A stretch of DNA of 64,000 nucleotides from Capnocytophaga canimorsus (lineage in GTDB: Bacteria; Bacteroidota; Bacteroidia; Flavobacteriales; Flavobacteriaceae): contig NZ_CP022382.1 of the NCBI RefSeq assembly GCF_002302565.1, positions 1,125,001 to 1,189,000 of the forward strand, read 5' to 3'. The translations under genes and the position numbers were made by a program. A model generated the notes under the pieces. It searched no databases. It saw only the letters and a list, made by a program, of their open reading frames with translations, and was not told the DNA's origin. This document shows positions 42,593-52,036 of this stretch, in pieces (the first letter of the stretch is position 1; each line of letters opens with the position of its first letter).

Positions 42593-44287
42593 TTATCTTA
42601 TATCTCTCACTTTTAGCTGTAAAGAAGTGTTTCCGTTCCAGTGATTTTCTTCGATGGAATACACAATTTCAAAAGGTTTGCCCGATTTTATCAATTCCAG
42701 TTTATTGCCTAAATTAAATCCTATTGCGGTAAAGAATTTTTCTCCTTTAAAATCTTTTATTGTGAGCCGAAGATGATTATTTTCCTTACCAATTTGCTTG
42801 GCAAAGCCTGTATCAATCACGTTTTTAGCGTAAAATATAGGAGCCATATTCTGCGGACCAAAAGGTTCAAATTGTTTTAAAATCTGAAACATCTTCGGAT
42901 TGATTTTTTCTAACGGAAGTTCAGTATCAATAGTTATTTGAGGTGATTTTAATTCTTTCGGAAGTGTTTTTGCAACTACTTTTTCGAATTTATCTTTAAA
43001 AAGAAGATATTTTTCGGGAAGAATTGTTAGTCCAGCGGCGTATTTATGTCCTCCAAATTGTTCGATATGTTCAGCACATTGCTCCAGAGCTTCATATACA
43101 TCAAAACCTTGCACAGAACGCACCGAAGCTGCGTATTTTTCGCCACTTTTTGTGAAAACTACTGTCGGGCGATAGTAAGTTTCAATCAATCGTGAGGCTA
43201 CAATGCCAATTACACCCTTATGCCAGTGCGGAGCATAAACAACGGTGGCTGATTTTTCTTCTTCCTGATTGACTTGTATCTGATGTAAAGCCTCTTGTAC
43301 AATACTTCCATCAAGGTCTTTACGTTCATTATTAAAAGTTTCAATTTGCTTGGCTTTGGCAAAGGCTTGGCTGTAAGAACTTTCCGTAAGAAGTTTGACG
43401 GCGAACATTCCGTGTTCGATTCTTCCTGCTGAATTGATTCGTGGAGCCAACCGAAATACAATATCCACCATCTGTACGGGTTTGTTTTCCAGTCCTAATA
43501 ATGCAGTAAGCCCTACAGACGGATTTTCGTTCAGAATCTGCAATCCATAGTACATCATCACCCGATTTTCCCCTGTAATGGGTACAATGTCAGCCCCAAT
43601 GGCAACAGCTACTAAATCCAACAGCGGTTGTATTTGCTCAAACGGATTTTTCATCTGCTTGTTAAGAGCTTGTATTAGCTTGAAGCCTACGCCACAGCCA
43701 CAAAGTTCCTTATATGGATAATTGCAGTCGGTTTGCTTTGGATTTAAGACGGCTACCGCTTTGGGAATTACTTGTGAAGGACGATGATGGTCGCAAATGA
43801 TAAAATCAATGCCTTTTTCATTGGCGTATTGTACTTTTTCTACGTCTTTGATGCCACAATCCAAAGCGATGATGAGTGAAAATCCGTTGGTAGCGGCGTA
43901 ATCAACCCCTTGGAAAGAAACTCCATAGCCTTCGGTATATCGGTCGGGGATATAGGTGGCAAGTTGGCGAGTAAATCGCTTCAAGTACAAATACATTAGC
44001 GACACAGAGGTCGTTCCATCTACATCATAATCGCCATAAATGAGTATTTTTTCTTCCTTTTCAATGGCTTTTAGTACTCTTTGGACTGCTTTTTCCATAT
44101 CTTTCATCAAAAATGGATTATGCAAGTCGGAAAGTGACGGACGAAAGAAGCTTTTTGCCTGTTCAAAATCGAAAATACCTCGCTGAGCCAACAAAGTAGC
44201 GGGAATTTCGCTGAGGTTCAACTCTTTTTGGAGCTTTTCTACGATTTGAGGATTAGGTTTGGGCTTAAATGTCCAATGATGCATCAT
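42593..44287 (-). CDS. recJ: Single-strand-specific DNA exonuclease
   Basis: A 564-residue DHH-family 5'-3' exonuclease used in recombination and mismatch repair. The phosphoesterase motifs are YGDYDVDGTTS, ALDCGIKD, CDHHRPS and the DHHA1 region GHKYAAGL with GVIGIVASRL. A C-terminal OB-type domain (FEPFGPQNMAPIFYAKNV to the end) completes the family layout. Length is normal. It precedes a TerB/DnaJ gene and follows osmC. Confidence 0.95.
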   Translation of the reverse strand: MMHHWTFKPKPNPQIVEKLQKELNLSEIPATLLAQRGIFDFEQAKSFFRPSLSDLHNPFLMKDMEKAVQRVLKAIEKEEKILIYGDYDVDGTTSVSLMYLYLKRFTRQLATYIPDRYTEGYGVSFQGVDYAATNGFSLIIALDCGIKDVEKVQYANEKGIDFIICDHHRPSQVIPKAVAVLNPKQTDCNYPYKELCGCGVGFKLIQALNKQMKNPFEQIQPLLDLVAVAIGADIVPITGENRVMMYYGLQILNENPSVGLTALLGLENKPVQMVDIVFRLAPRINSAGRIEHGMFAVKLLTESSYSQAFAKAKQIETFNNERKDLDGSIVQEALHQIQVNQEEEKSATVVYAPHWHKGVIGIVASRLIETYYRPTVVFTKSGEKYAASVRSVQGFDVYEALEQCAEHIEQFGGHKYAAGLTILPEKYLLFKDKFEKVVAKTLPKELKSPQITIDTELPLEKINPKMFQILKQFEPFGPQNMAPIFYAKNVIDTGFAKQIGKENNHLRLTIKDFKGEKFFTAIGFNLGNKLELIKSGKPFEIVYSIEENHWNGNTSLQLKVRDIR

Positions 44288-44315
44288 ATTGCTAAGGATT
44301 TGATAGTCTTTTTGT

Positions 44316-44735
44316 TTATTTTTTATGGAAAAAGGCTTTGGTTTCTACTTTGGCAAACTGCTGGAACATTTTCATAACGCCACAATATTTCTCGGCAGAT
44401 AAATCTACGGCTCTTTGTAGTTTTTCTTCGTTGAGATTTTTTCCTGAGAAATGATATTCTACTCGTACGGTGTGATATACTTGTGGGTGTTCTTCTGTAA
44501 GTTCTCCAAAAGTTTCAATTTTGAATTCTTCTACTTCCAATTTCATTTTACGGATAAGTGAAGCTATATCCAATCCCGAGCATCCTGCCAATGCAGAAAG
44601 CATTAGGGCTTTGGGGCGTAATCCTTCTCCTTTTCCTCCGTTTTCTTTTCCGGCATCGATTTGTATTTCTTTTCCCGAAGGATTATTTGATGAAAAGAGC
44701 ATATCGCCTTTCCAAATGGTTGTTACTTGATGCAT
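44316..44735 (-). CDS. OsmC/Ohr-family protein
   Basis: A 139-residue alpha/beta protein with the two conserved cysteines of peroxide-reducing OsmC proteins: one in SALAGCSGLDIASL (about residue 52) and one in AEKYCGVMKMFQ (about 116). RPKALMLSALAG and the dimer-forming central helix fit the family. It probably removes organic hydroperoxides in the cytoplasm. It lies 28 nt upstream of recJ, likely cotranscribed. Confidence 0.88.
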   Translation of the reverse strand: MHQVTTIWKGDMLFSSNNPSGKEIQIDAGKENGGKGEGLRPKALMLSALAGCSGLDIASLIRKMKLEVEEFKIETFGELTEEHPQVYHTVRVEYHFSGKNLNEEKLQRAVDLSAEKYCGVMKMFQQFAKVETKAFFHKK

Positions 44736-44950
44736 TGTTTTTAGTTTTGCTAAAACACAAAATTATAAAATTTAATACGTTTTACCTAATTAACAAATGA
44801 ATCAAAAAAATAGCTTTTTGGTAAATCGCTTTAAGTAGATAACTCGGAAAGAACACGGAAAAACGTATGGTTTTGTTTCGGAATATTTGGGTGCACTTAT
44901 ACAAGCTGATGATATTCCCATACATTTTTAGTCTTTTAAAATGATTACTT

Positions 44951-45118
44951 TTTTTAGGTTCAAAAACCTAAAATTTAGATTCCGATGACTATTTTTGAGG
45001 TTCAAAAACCTAAAATTTAGGTTCCAATGACTATTTTTTAGATTCAAAAAACTAAAATTTAGGTTTCGATAATTAATTTTTAGGTTCAAGAAACTAAAAA
45101 TTAGATTCCGATGACTAT
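44951..45118. repeat. Four tandem copies of a 42-nt unit
   Basis: Copies start at 44951, 44993, 45035 and 45077. Each contains the hairpin-like AGGTTCAAAAACCT or a variant. The minus strand is open through all four copies with a 14-residue period (SHRNLNFRFLNLKN and variants) but has no ATG. Copies differ at several positions, so the array is not recent. Confidence 0.85.
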
Positions 45119-45175
45119 TTTTTAAAAGGTATAATACGTCATCTTGCTCTTGATACTCACGTGTCCCTCAAAGAC

Positions 45176-45214
45176 AAAAAAGTCAGCAAAAACGATGTTT
45201 TTGCTGACTTTTTT
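45176..45214. terminator. Strong terminator after coxA
   Basis: Eighteen-base perfect arms (AAAAAAGTCAGCAAAAAC and its complement) around a 3-nt loop, with A and T flanks. It closes the alternative complex III-oxidase cluster on the minus strand. Confidence 0.93.
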
Positions 45215-45258
45215 ACATATCCATTATACAGCTAGATATTATTTTTCATATCATTTAC

Positions 45259-47046
45259 TTAATGTATGGAAGGTTCTTCTCCTTTTTGAAGCGGAACAGT
45301 TTGTGGTACAAAATCTTGTTCTGGTATTACATACTGCCCATCTTCACGAGTTTTGCTATAATCATAAGCCCAACGATGCACCTGCGGAACTTCTCCTGGC
45401 CAATTTCCGTGAATATGTTCCACAGGGGTAGTCCATTCCAAAGTAGTGGATTTCCAGGGGTTTTGCGTAGCTTTCTTACCATAAAACATACTATAGAAGA
45501 AATTAAACAAGAAAATAAGTTGAGCAAAAGCCGCCAAAAAAGCAAACATTGTAATCAAAACGTTAGTATCTTGCAATTGGTCAAACATCGGAAAAGCCGT
45601 ATTTTCATAATATCTCCGTGGCAACCCTGCCATACCTATAAAGTGCATCGGGAAGAAAACTCCGTAAGAGGCAATAGCCGTAAGCCAGAAATGAATGTAT
45701 CCTAAATTTTTGTTCATCATACGTCCGTACATTTTCGGAAACCAATGATAAACACCAGCAAGTAACCCATAAATTGCAGAAATACCCATCACCAAGTGAA
45801 AGTGAGCTACCACAAAATAGGTATCGTGTACGTTAATATCAAGGGTACTATCTCCTAAGATAATCCCTGTAAGTCCACCAGTGATAAAGGTTGAAACCAA
45901 TCCAATAGAAAAGAGCATCGCAGGATTCATCTGTAGGTTTCCTTTCCAAAGTGTGGTAATATAGTTAAAGGCTTTAACCGCTGATGGAATGGCAATCAAA
46001 AGTGTGGTAAAGGTAAAGACCGAGCCCAAAAACGGATCCATACCCGAAACGAACATATGATGCCCCCAAACAATGGTAGATAAGAAAGCAATTGCCAAAA
46101 TGGAAGTAACCATAGCCCTGTACCCAAAGATAGGCTTACGTGCATTGGTTGCAATGATTTCGGAAGTAATTCCTAAAGAAGGTAACAGAACGATATACAC
46201 CTCAGGATGCCCCAAAAACCAAAACAAATGCTCGTAAAGTACAGGTGAACCACCTTGGTAATGCAACACCTCCCCTTGTATGAAAATATCAGAAAGGAAA
46301 AACGAAGTACCGAAACTTCTATCCATAATCAAAAGCAAAGCTGCCGAAAGCAAAACAGGGAAAGAAACCACACCGATAACCGCAGTGGTAAATAATGCCC
46401 AAACGGTCAAAGGCAACCGCATCATACTCAACCCTTTGGTTCGCATATTGATTACCGTTACGATATAATTCAAAGAACCTAAAAGCGATGAAGCAATAAA
46501 AATAGCCATTGAAATAAGCCAAAGAGTCATTCCTAAACCAGAACCAGGTTGAGCGGCGGGCAAGGCACTCAATGGCGGATAAATCGTCCACCCAGCTGCA
46601 GCTGGTCCTGCCTCAACAAAAAGCGATAATATCATAATCACTGACGAGAGGAAAAACAACCAATATGACAGCATATTCATAAATCCAGAAGCCATATCTC
46701 TCGCTCCTATTTGCAGGGGAATCAAAAGGTTACTAAAAGTACCACTCAATCCTGCTGTTAGCACGAAAAATACCATTATCGTTCCGTGAATGGTTACCAA
46801 TGCCAAATAAGCATCAGCATCCATAACACCCTCGTGAGAAAACCTCCCTAAAAGAATATCAAAAATCTTGAAAGACTCGCCAGGCCAAGCAATCTGCATA
46901 CGGAAAAGTAATGACATAACAATTCCAATAATCCCCATAACAATACCTGTAATGAGATATTGTTTTGAAATCATTTTATGATCGTAGCTGAAAACGTATT
47001 TAGAAAAAAACGTTTCCTTATGGTGTGTGTGAGCGTTTGCCGACAT
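45259..47046 (-). CDS. coxA: Cytochrome c oxidase subunit I (aa3-type)
   Basis: A 595-residue haem-copper oxidase subunit with about 12 helices. It binds haem a and the haem a3-CuB centre, and reduces oxygen with proton pumping. Ligand motifs: HGTIMVFF (haem a), WFLGHPEVYIVLLP (CuB histidine and crosslinked tyrosine), WGHHMFVSGMDPF (CuB pair) and HDTYFVVAHFHLVMG (haem a3 and haem a). The length is close to the caa3 family norm. It is last in the cluster after coxB, with no subunit III or IV gene adjacent. Confidence 0.96.
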   Translation of the reverse strand: MSANAHTHHKETFFSKYVFSYDHKMISKQYLITGIVMGIIGIVMSLLFRMQIAWPGESFKIFDILLGRFSHEGVMDADAYLALVTIHGTIMVFFVLTAGLSGTFSNLLIPLQIGARDMASGFMNMLSYWLFFLSSVIMILSLFVEAGPAAAGWTIYPPLSALPAAQPGSGLGMTLWLISMAIFIASSLLGSLNYIVTVINMRTKGLSMMRLPLTVWALFTTAVIGVVSFPVLLSAALLLIMDRSFGTSFFLSDIFIQGEVLHYQGGSPVLYEHLFWFLGHPEVYIVLLPSLGITSEIIATNARKPIFGYRAMVTSILAIAFLSTIVWGHHMFVSGMDPFLGSVFTFTTLLIAIPSAVKAFNYITTLWKGNLQMNPAMLFSIGLVSTFITGGLTGIILGDSTLDINVHDTYFVVAHFHLVMGISAIYGLLAGVYHWFPKMYGRMMNKNLGYIHFWLTAIASYGVFFPMHFIGMAGLPRRYYENTAFPMFDQLQDTNVLITMFAFLAAFAQLIFLFNFFYSMFYGKKATQNPWKSTTLEWTTPVEHIHGNWPGEVPQVHRWAYDYSKTREDGQYVIPEQDFVPQTVPLQKGEEPSIH

Positions 47047-47086
47047 ACTTAAATATATTAGGTTTTAGTTAGTGAAAAAGACTCTT

Positions 47087-48142
47087 TTAATTTGCTGTAA
47101 GCGACTGAGCAAAAGTCTTTTGCTCTTTAAGCCAAGCCTCGAATTCTTCTTGGGTTTCTACTACAATTTTCATTTGCATATTGTAGTGTGATTTTCCGCA
47201 AATTTTATTGCAAAGTAACACATAATCAAACTCCCAAGGGTCAGCATCAATGCCTTTAGCTCGTTTTTCATCACGAATTAGGTTCACGTCTTTAACCTGT
47301 TGCACGATTTGAGGTTTGTTACGCATTTCGGAAGTAGTTACTGTAGGAATAAACGAAAATTGAGTAACCATACCTGGCACACAGTTCATTTGTGCTCTGA
47401 AATGAGGCATATAAGCCGAGTGAAGCACATCTTGAGAACGTATTTTAAAAATCACCCTTTTATTCACAGGTAAATGAAGCTCTTTTGTAATGATATCATC
47501 TTGTGCGTTAGGGTCAGCCTCATCTACTCCTAAAACATTAGCTCGGTCAATGTCAATAAGACGTACGTTGGCATCACCTAAAACATTATCAGTACCAGCA
47601 TATCGGGCTGTCCAGCTGAACTGTTGTGCGTATATTTCTACGACCAAAGCCTCCTCTTCTTCATCAACATTCATAATGGTGTTCCAAGTGTACAGCCCAT
47701 AAAGAATGAGTCCCGCCAGAGTGATTACTGGAATAATCGTCCATATCATCTCAAGCTTATCATTATCCGCGAAGAATAAGGCCTTTCTGCCTTGCTGCCC
47801 ACGATACTTAAAGGCAAAGTAATGAAGCAATGCCTGAGTTACAAACTGAACGATAAAAATAATAACCAGTGAAATCCACATTAGGTTATCATAATCCGTT
47901 CCGTGTTCAGAAGCAGGGGTACGGAGTACGAAATGCCCATAGTTCCAAATGGAGAATAACATCAATCCATAGAGGAAAACCAAAAAGGCAAACATAAGAT
48001 AGCCATTTATCTTATTGTCTTTATCATTAGCAATGGCAGTATCTTCTTTTGAGAGGGGTTGAGTAAGCTCAAAAATTTTAGTTACTTGCCAAATGGCTAT
48101 ACCCACTACAACCAGAATGGCTATGGTTAACAAAGCAGTCAT
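47087..48142 (-). CDS. coxB: Cytochrome c oxidase subunit II
   Basis: A 351-residue protein with three hydrophobic helices (about residues 3-20, 48-68 and 88-108) before the subunit II helix near 135-155, then the periplasmic CuA cupredoxin domain. CuA ligands are visible in HSAYMPHFRAQMNCVPGM and LLCNKICGKSHYNM (Cys, Cys, His, Met). It has no fused cytochrome c at the C terminus. Electrons likely come from the haem subunits of the adjacent complex. It lies 40 nt upstream of coxA. Confidence 0.93.
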   Translation of the reverse strand: MTALLTIAILVVVGIAIWQVTKIFELTQPLSKEDTAIANDKDNKINGYLMFAFLVFLYGLMLFSIWNYGHFVLRTPASEHGTDYDNLMWISLVIIFIVQFVTQALLHYFAFKYRGQQGRKALFFADNDKLEMIWTIIPVITLAGLILYGLYTWNTIMNVDEEEEALVVEIYAQQFSWTARYAGTDNVLGDANVRLIDIDRANVLGVDEADPNAQDDIITKELHLPVNKRVIFKIRSQDVLHSAYMPHFRAQMNCVPGMVTQFSFIPTVTTSEMRNKPQIVQQVKDVNLIRDEKRAKGIDADPWEFDYVLLCNKICGKSHYNMQMKIVVETQEEFEAWLKEQKTFAQSLTAN

Positions 48143-48181
48143 TTAAAAGTGTTTTTTAGTTAGTGATTTCTTTATCAAATT

Positions 48182-49459
48182 TTAATAGTGATGATGTTTA
48201 CTTTCTTCAATAAAAGGATTTCGTTTTGCCAACAAAGGAGCCTTACTCAAAGCAGTGAACGCGACAAATATAAATAATCCTAAGAATAATAGCAAACTAA
48301 AGATTTCAGAAACCCCCACAGACCACTGATCACCTACAGTAGCAGGCATAATCATCACATAAAAATCAAAGTAATGACCAATCAAAATCACAATTCCTAC
48401 CATTACCACCAACCAATTGATACGTTTAAAATCGGCATTCATAAGCACCAAAAGTGGGAATATAAAATTCATCGCAGCCATACCAAAAAACACCAATTTG
48501 TAATCGTTGATACGCGTAACATAATACGTTACCTCCTCAGGAATGTTAGAGTACCAAATCAAAAGGAATTGTGAAAACCACAAGTACGTCCAGAAAATAG
48601 AAATCCCGAACATAAATTTAGCCAAGTCGTGCATATGGCTACTGTTTACAAATTGTAAATATCCTCTACTTTTTAAGTAGATGGTGATAAGAGCAATCAC
48701 GGTAATACCTGAAACGAACATACTGGCAAATACATACCAACCAAAAAGAGTACTAAACCAGTGCGGGTCAACACTCATAATCCAATCCCAAGACATCATA
48801 GACTCGGAAACCAAGAAAAACACCAAAAACGCAGCAGAAATCTTGAAGTTTTTTACAAAATTACGATTATCAGAGGCTGTATCTTGAGCAATTGAGAATT
48901 TTCTTGAAAAATGACGATATGCCACCCAACCCAAAATATAGATAGCCGCACGAATCAAAAAGAAAGGAACATTTAGGTATCCTTGTTTGCCTTGTAATAG
49001 AGCATCGTGAGCCACCACCGTTTCATCCATCCATATAAAAAGATGATTAAAATGTAAGCCCGAAAGCACTAAAATAACAAAAACCACTACTGCACCAGGT
49101 AGCAAGTAGGCTGTTATGGCTTCCATTACACGGAATAATACGGGTGACCACCCTGCTTGTGAAGCTCTGTTGATAGCATAAAAAGCTAAAACTCCCAAAG
49201 AAATAAACAGAAAAAACAATGCCGCCACGTACAATGCCGCCCAAGGTTTGTTTTGTAACTGATGCAATACGTGCTCGTAATGAGCATCATCGTGATGTAC
49301 ATCAACCGCTTGATTATGGGCGTGATGTGCATCAACAAGCATCGTTTTTACGTCTTCAACGGTTTTAGGAGCGGTAAAAAAACCGTAAGCAACCCCCAAT
49401 ATTCCTACAATGATAAGAACAATTGCCGTTAATTTTAATTTATTTGAAAATGTGTACAT
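48182..49459 (-). CDS. actF: Alternative complex III subunit ActF (quinol oxidising, membrane)
   Basis: A 425-residue polytopic membrane protein with about ten helices and short loops. It is the NrfD-related ActF of alternative complex III, as placed by its order and helices such as MMSWDWIMSVDPHWFSTLFGWYVF. A histidine-rich loop (DAHHAHNQAVDVHHDDAHYEH) near the N terminus is unusual and may bind metal. It pairs with ActC in the membrane domain. It lies 27 nt after actE and 39 nt before coxB. Confidence 0.9.
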   Translation of the reverse strand: MYTFSNKLKLTAIVLIIVGILGVAYGFFTAPKTVEDVKTMLVDAHHAHNQAVDVHHDDAHYEHVLHQLQNKPWAALYVAALFFLFISLGVLAFYAINRASQAGWSPVLFRVMEAITAYLLPGAVVVFVILVLSGLHFNHLFIWMDETVVAHDALLQGKQGYLNVPFFLIRAAIYILGWVAYRHFSRKFSIAQDTASDNRNFVKNFKISAAFLVFFLVSESMMSWDWIMSVDPHWFSTLFGWYVFASMFVSGITVIALITIYLKSRGYLQFVNSSHMHDLAKFMFGISIFWTYLWFSQFLLIWYSNIPEEVTYYVTRINDYKLVFFGMAAMNFIFPLLVLMNADFKRINWLVVMVGIVILIGHYFDFYVMIMPATVGDQWSVGVSEIFSLLLFLGLFIFVAFTALSKAPLLAKRNPFIEESKHHHY

Positions 49460-49486
49460 AATCTTAAATATCTTTCTTTATGGAAA

Positions 49487-50050
49487 TTATTTCATTAAAT
49501 CGTTACGGAGTTGCTCAACATACAACGCCACTTGCCAACGTTCCTTTTCATTGATTTGAGAAGCGTACGATCCCATACTGTTTAGTCCGTAATACATTAC
49601 GTGATAGATACTTCCTTGTGTAATTTCTCTGTCTTTGTAATTAGGCACCCCAGCAAATTTTTCACGTTCTGCCAAAATACCTTGCCCATTGCCTTTAGCA
49701 CCGTGACATACAGCACAATAAATATCATACAAAGCTTTTCCTTCTTGGATATTTTTTTCAAGAGAAGCCACATCGGAAGCCAACGGATTGTTCAACTGGC
49801 TTTTTGCCTTTTCATATCCCTCAGTAGTATCAGGATATTCGTAAGGCAACCACCCTCTGCGTACACTCCCTTCGGCAGGTAACTGCGCTTGCATATCACC
49901 CTTAAAAGCAGGAGACTCCTGATAGGTTTCATAACCTACACTCTCATACATATTGGGCATAAACTGATAGTTAGGTTCACGTTTGTTAAAACAAGATGCC
50001 AAAACCAAAGATACACCGCTAAATAAAGCTATTTTAACTATACTTTTCAT
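49487..50050 (-). CDS. actE: Alternative complex III subunit ActE (monohaem lipoprotein)
   Basis: A 187-residue protein with a lipobox in SLVLASCFNKREP (Cys about 20) and one haem-binding site CAVCH near residue 114, followed by GAKGNGQGILAEREKFAGVPNY. It matches the ActE cytochrome c that moves electrons from the complex toward the oxidase. It sits between actD and actF, the normal order. It is anchored on the periplasmic face. Confidence 0.92.
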   Translation of the reverse strand: MKSIVKIALFSGVSLVLASCFNKREPNYQFMPNMYESVGYETYQESPAFKGDMQAQLPAEGSVRRGWLPYEYPDTTEGYEKAKSQLNNPLASDVASLEKNIQEGKALYDIYCAVCHGAKGNGQGILAEREKFAGVPNYKDREITQGSIYHVMYYGLNSMGSYASQINEKERWQVALYVEQLRNDLMK

Positions 50051-50055
50051 ATCTT

Positions 50056-50580
50056 CTATTTTTCTGCGATTTTTATTTCAACAGCTCCTGTTTCTTTCAA
50101 AAGCGTTGTTATTTCAACAATATTATTACCAATTACTGGAATTTCCATCAAAAAATGGTCGTCGGTGGTACGCACATCGGGATTTTCAGCCACTTTAAAA
50201 GGCCATAGCTTACTGCGTAAATAAAAGGTAATAACCATCAAGTGAGCTGCAAAAAATACCGTTAATTCGAACATCACTGGAACAAACGAAGGTAAATTCT
50301 CCAGAAAACTGAAACTTGGCTTACCTCCAATATCTTGTGGCCAGTCTTCAATCATAATATAATTAACCATCAAGGCAGCCACTACCAGCCCGATACAGCC
50401 ATAGATAAAAGCAGCAATTGCAAGACGCGTAGGGGCTAAACCCATTGCTTTATCCAATCCGTGAACCGGAAAAGGCGTATAAATCTCTTCTATTGGATGA
50501 TTATGTGCTTTTACTTTTTTAACAGCGTCCAACAGCACATCATCATCATTGTACAATGCTTGTATTACTTTATGACTCAT
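50056..50580 (-). CDS. actD: Alternative complex III subunit ActD (DUF3341)
   Basis: A 174-residue protein. A soluble N-terminal part with VKAHNHPIEEIYTPFPVHGLDKAMGL, the DUF3341 signature, precedes two membrane helices (about 54-75 and 98-120). It overlaps the end of actC by about 11 nt and precedes actE by 5 nt. It is a structural subunit of the quinol:cytochrome c/HiPIP oxidoreductase. Confidence 0.93.
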   Translation of the reverse strand: MSHKVIQALYNDDDVLLDAVKKVKAHNHPIEEIYTPFPVHGLDKAMGLAPTRLAIAAFIYGCIGLVVAALMVNYIMIEDWPQDIGGKPSFSFLENLPSFVPVMFELTVFFAAHLMVITFYLRSKLWPFKVAENPDVRTTDDHFLMEIPVIGNNIVEITTLLKETGAVEIKIAEK

Positions 50581-51964
50581 GGTTTGTATCTCTTAATTTT
50601 TTATATTTTTCACCCGAAGATTTCAAAATTGACTTCACCTCTGCTTGTGCAATTACTGGGAAAGTACGTGAGTACAACAAGAAAAGCACAAAGAAAAACC
50701 CAATAGTACCTACGTAGATACCGATGTCTACAAAAGTTGGCGAGAACATTGTCCAAGAAGATGGCAAATAATCTCTATGTAAAGAAGTTACGATAATTAC
50801 AAAACGCTCAAACCACATCCCGATATTTACCACGATGGAAATAATGAAAGAAAACATAATACTTCTTCGTAGTTTCTTAAACCACATAAACTGTGGTGAA
50901 AACACGTTACAAGTCATCATTAACCAATATGCCCAAGCGTAAGGACCAGTTGCACGATTCAAAAATGCGTATTGCTCATACTCCACCCCTGAATACCAAG
51001 CAATAAACAACTCGGTAATATAAGCACAACCTACTATTGAACCCGTAATCATAATAACGATATTCATTAGCTCAATATGCTGAATAGTTATATAATCCTC
51101 AAAATTACATACTTTTCGCATAATGATTAGAAGGGTGTTTACCATAGCAAATCCAGAGAAAATGGCTCCCGCAACGAAATATGGTGGAAAGATGGTAGTA
51201 TGCCACCCAGGAATTACCGAAGTTGCAAAGTCGAACGATACGATAGTGTGTACTGAAAGTACCAAAGGTGTTGCCAAACCTGCTAAAACCAATGAAACTT
51301 CTTCAAAACGTTGCCAATCTTTAGCTCTTCCACTCCAACCGAAACTCACCAAACTATAAATTTTCTTCTGAAAAGGTTTCACAGCGCGGTCACGAAGCAT
51401 TGCGAAATCGGGCAATAAGCCTGTCCACCAAAATACTAAGGAAACCGAAAGATAGGTAGAAATAGCGAATACGTCCCACAACAAAGGCGAGTTAAAATTC
51501 ACCCAAAGCGAACCAAACTGGTTCGGAATAGGCATTACCCAATATGCTAACCACGGACGTCCCATATGTATCAACGGGAACAACCCTGCTTGAGCTACCG
51601 AGAAAATGGTCATAGCCTCAGCCGAACGGTTAATTGCCATTCTCCATTTTTGGCGAAACAATAAAAGTACGGCAGAAATCAGTGTGCCGGCGTGCCCGAT
51701 ACCTACCCACCATACAAAGTTGGTGATATCCCACGCCCAACCTACGGTTTTGTTTAGTCCCCAAGTACCAATACCTTCCGATATGGTATAAATCATACAT
51801 CCCAACCCCCACAAGAAGGCTACCAATGAAATGGTGAAAACTGTCCACCACAATTTATTTGCCTTGCCTTCAACCGGACGAGCCACATCCACAGTAACAT
51901 CGTGGTAGGATTTGTCTCCCGTTACCAAGGGTTTTCGTATAGGTGCTTCGTAATGCGATGCCAT
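50570..51964 (-). CDS. actC: Alternative complex III subunit ActC (NrfD-type)
   Basis: A 464-residue membrane protein with about ten helices, of the PsrC/NrfD group. Near the N terminus it has VTVDVARPVEGKANKLWWTVF, and in the helices WVGIGHAGTLISAVLLLFRQKWRMAINR, where the acidic and histidine residues line the quinol site region in relatives. It forms the membrane core with ActF. Order actB-actC-actD is standard. Confidence 0.94.
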   Translation of the reverse strand: MASHYEAPIRKPLVTGDKSYHDVTVDVARPVEGKANKLWWTVFTISLVAFLWGLGCMIYTISEGIGTWGLNKTVGWAWDITNFVWWVGIGHAGTLISAVLLLFRQKWRMAINRSAEAMTIFSVAQAGLFPLIHMGRPWLAYWVMPIPNQFGSLWVNFNSPLLWDVFAISTYLSVSLVFWWTGLLPDFAMLRDRAVKPFQKKIYSLVSFGWSGRAKDWQRFEEVSLVLAGLATPLVLSVHTIVSFDFATSVIPGWHTTIFPPYFVAGAIFSGFAMVNTLLIIMRKVCNFEDYITIQHIELMNIVIMITGSIVGCAYITELFIAWYSGVEYEQYAFLNRATGPYAWAYWLMMTCNVFSPQFMWFKKLRRSIMFSFIISIVVNIGMWFERFVIIVTSLHRDYLPSSWTMFSPTFVDIGIYVGTIGFFFVLFLLYSRTFPVIAQAEVKSILKSSGEKYKKLRDTNHES

Positions 51965-52036
51965 ATTTATAATTTTATTTTGTTATTTTCATCAGGAAAT
52001 CTTTCCCGAAAATTGATATTCTAGTTTTTTGTTTGA

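Larger units (their letters stand above)
44736..45258. other. Intergenic region with decayed frame, tandem repeat and terminator
   Basis: No intact gene is visible. A 28-codon open stretch without a start codon (about 44839-44928, plus strand, with YGFVSEYLGAL) may be the end of a lost gene. Then come four 42-nt tandem copies (44951-45118) and the strong terminator of the coxA operon (45176-45214). Confidence 0.6.

Noticed and set aside
44951..45118. CRISPR array
   Set aside because: The units are contiguous 42-nt tandem copies without unique spacers, and no cas genes are present.
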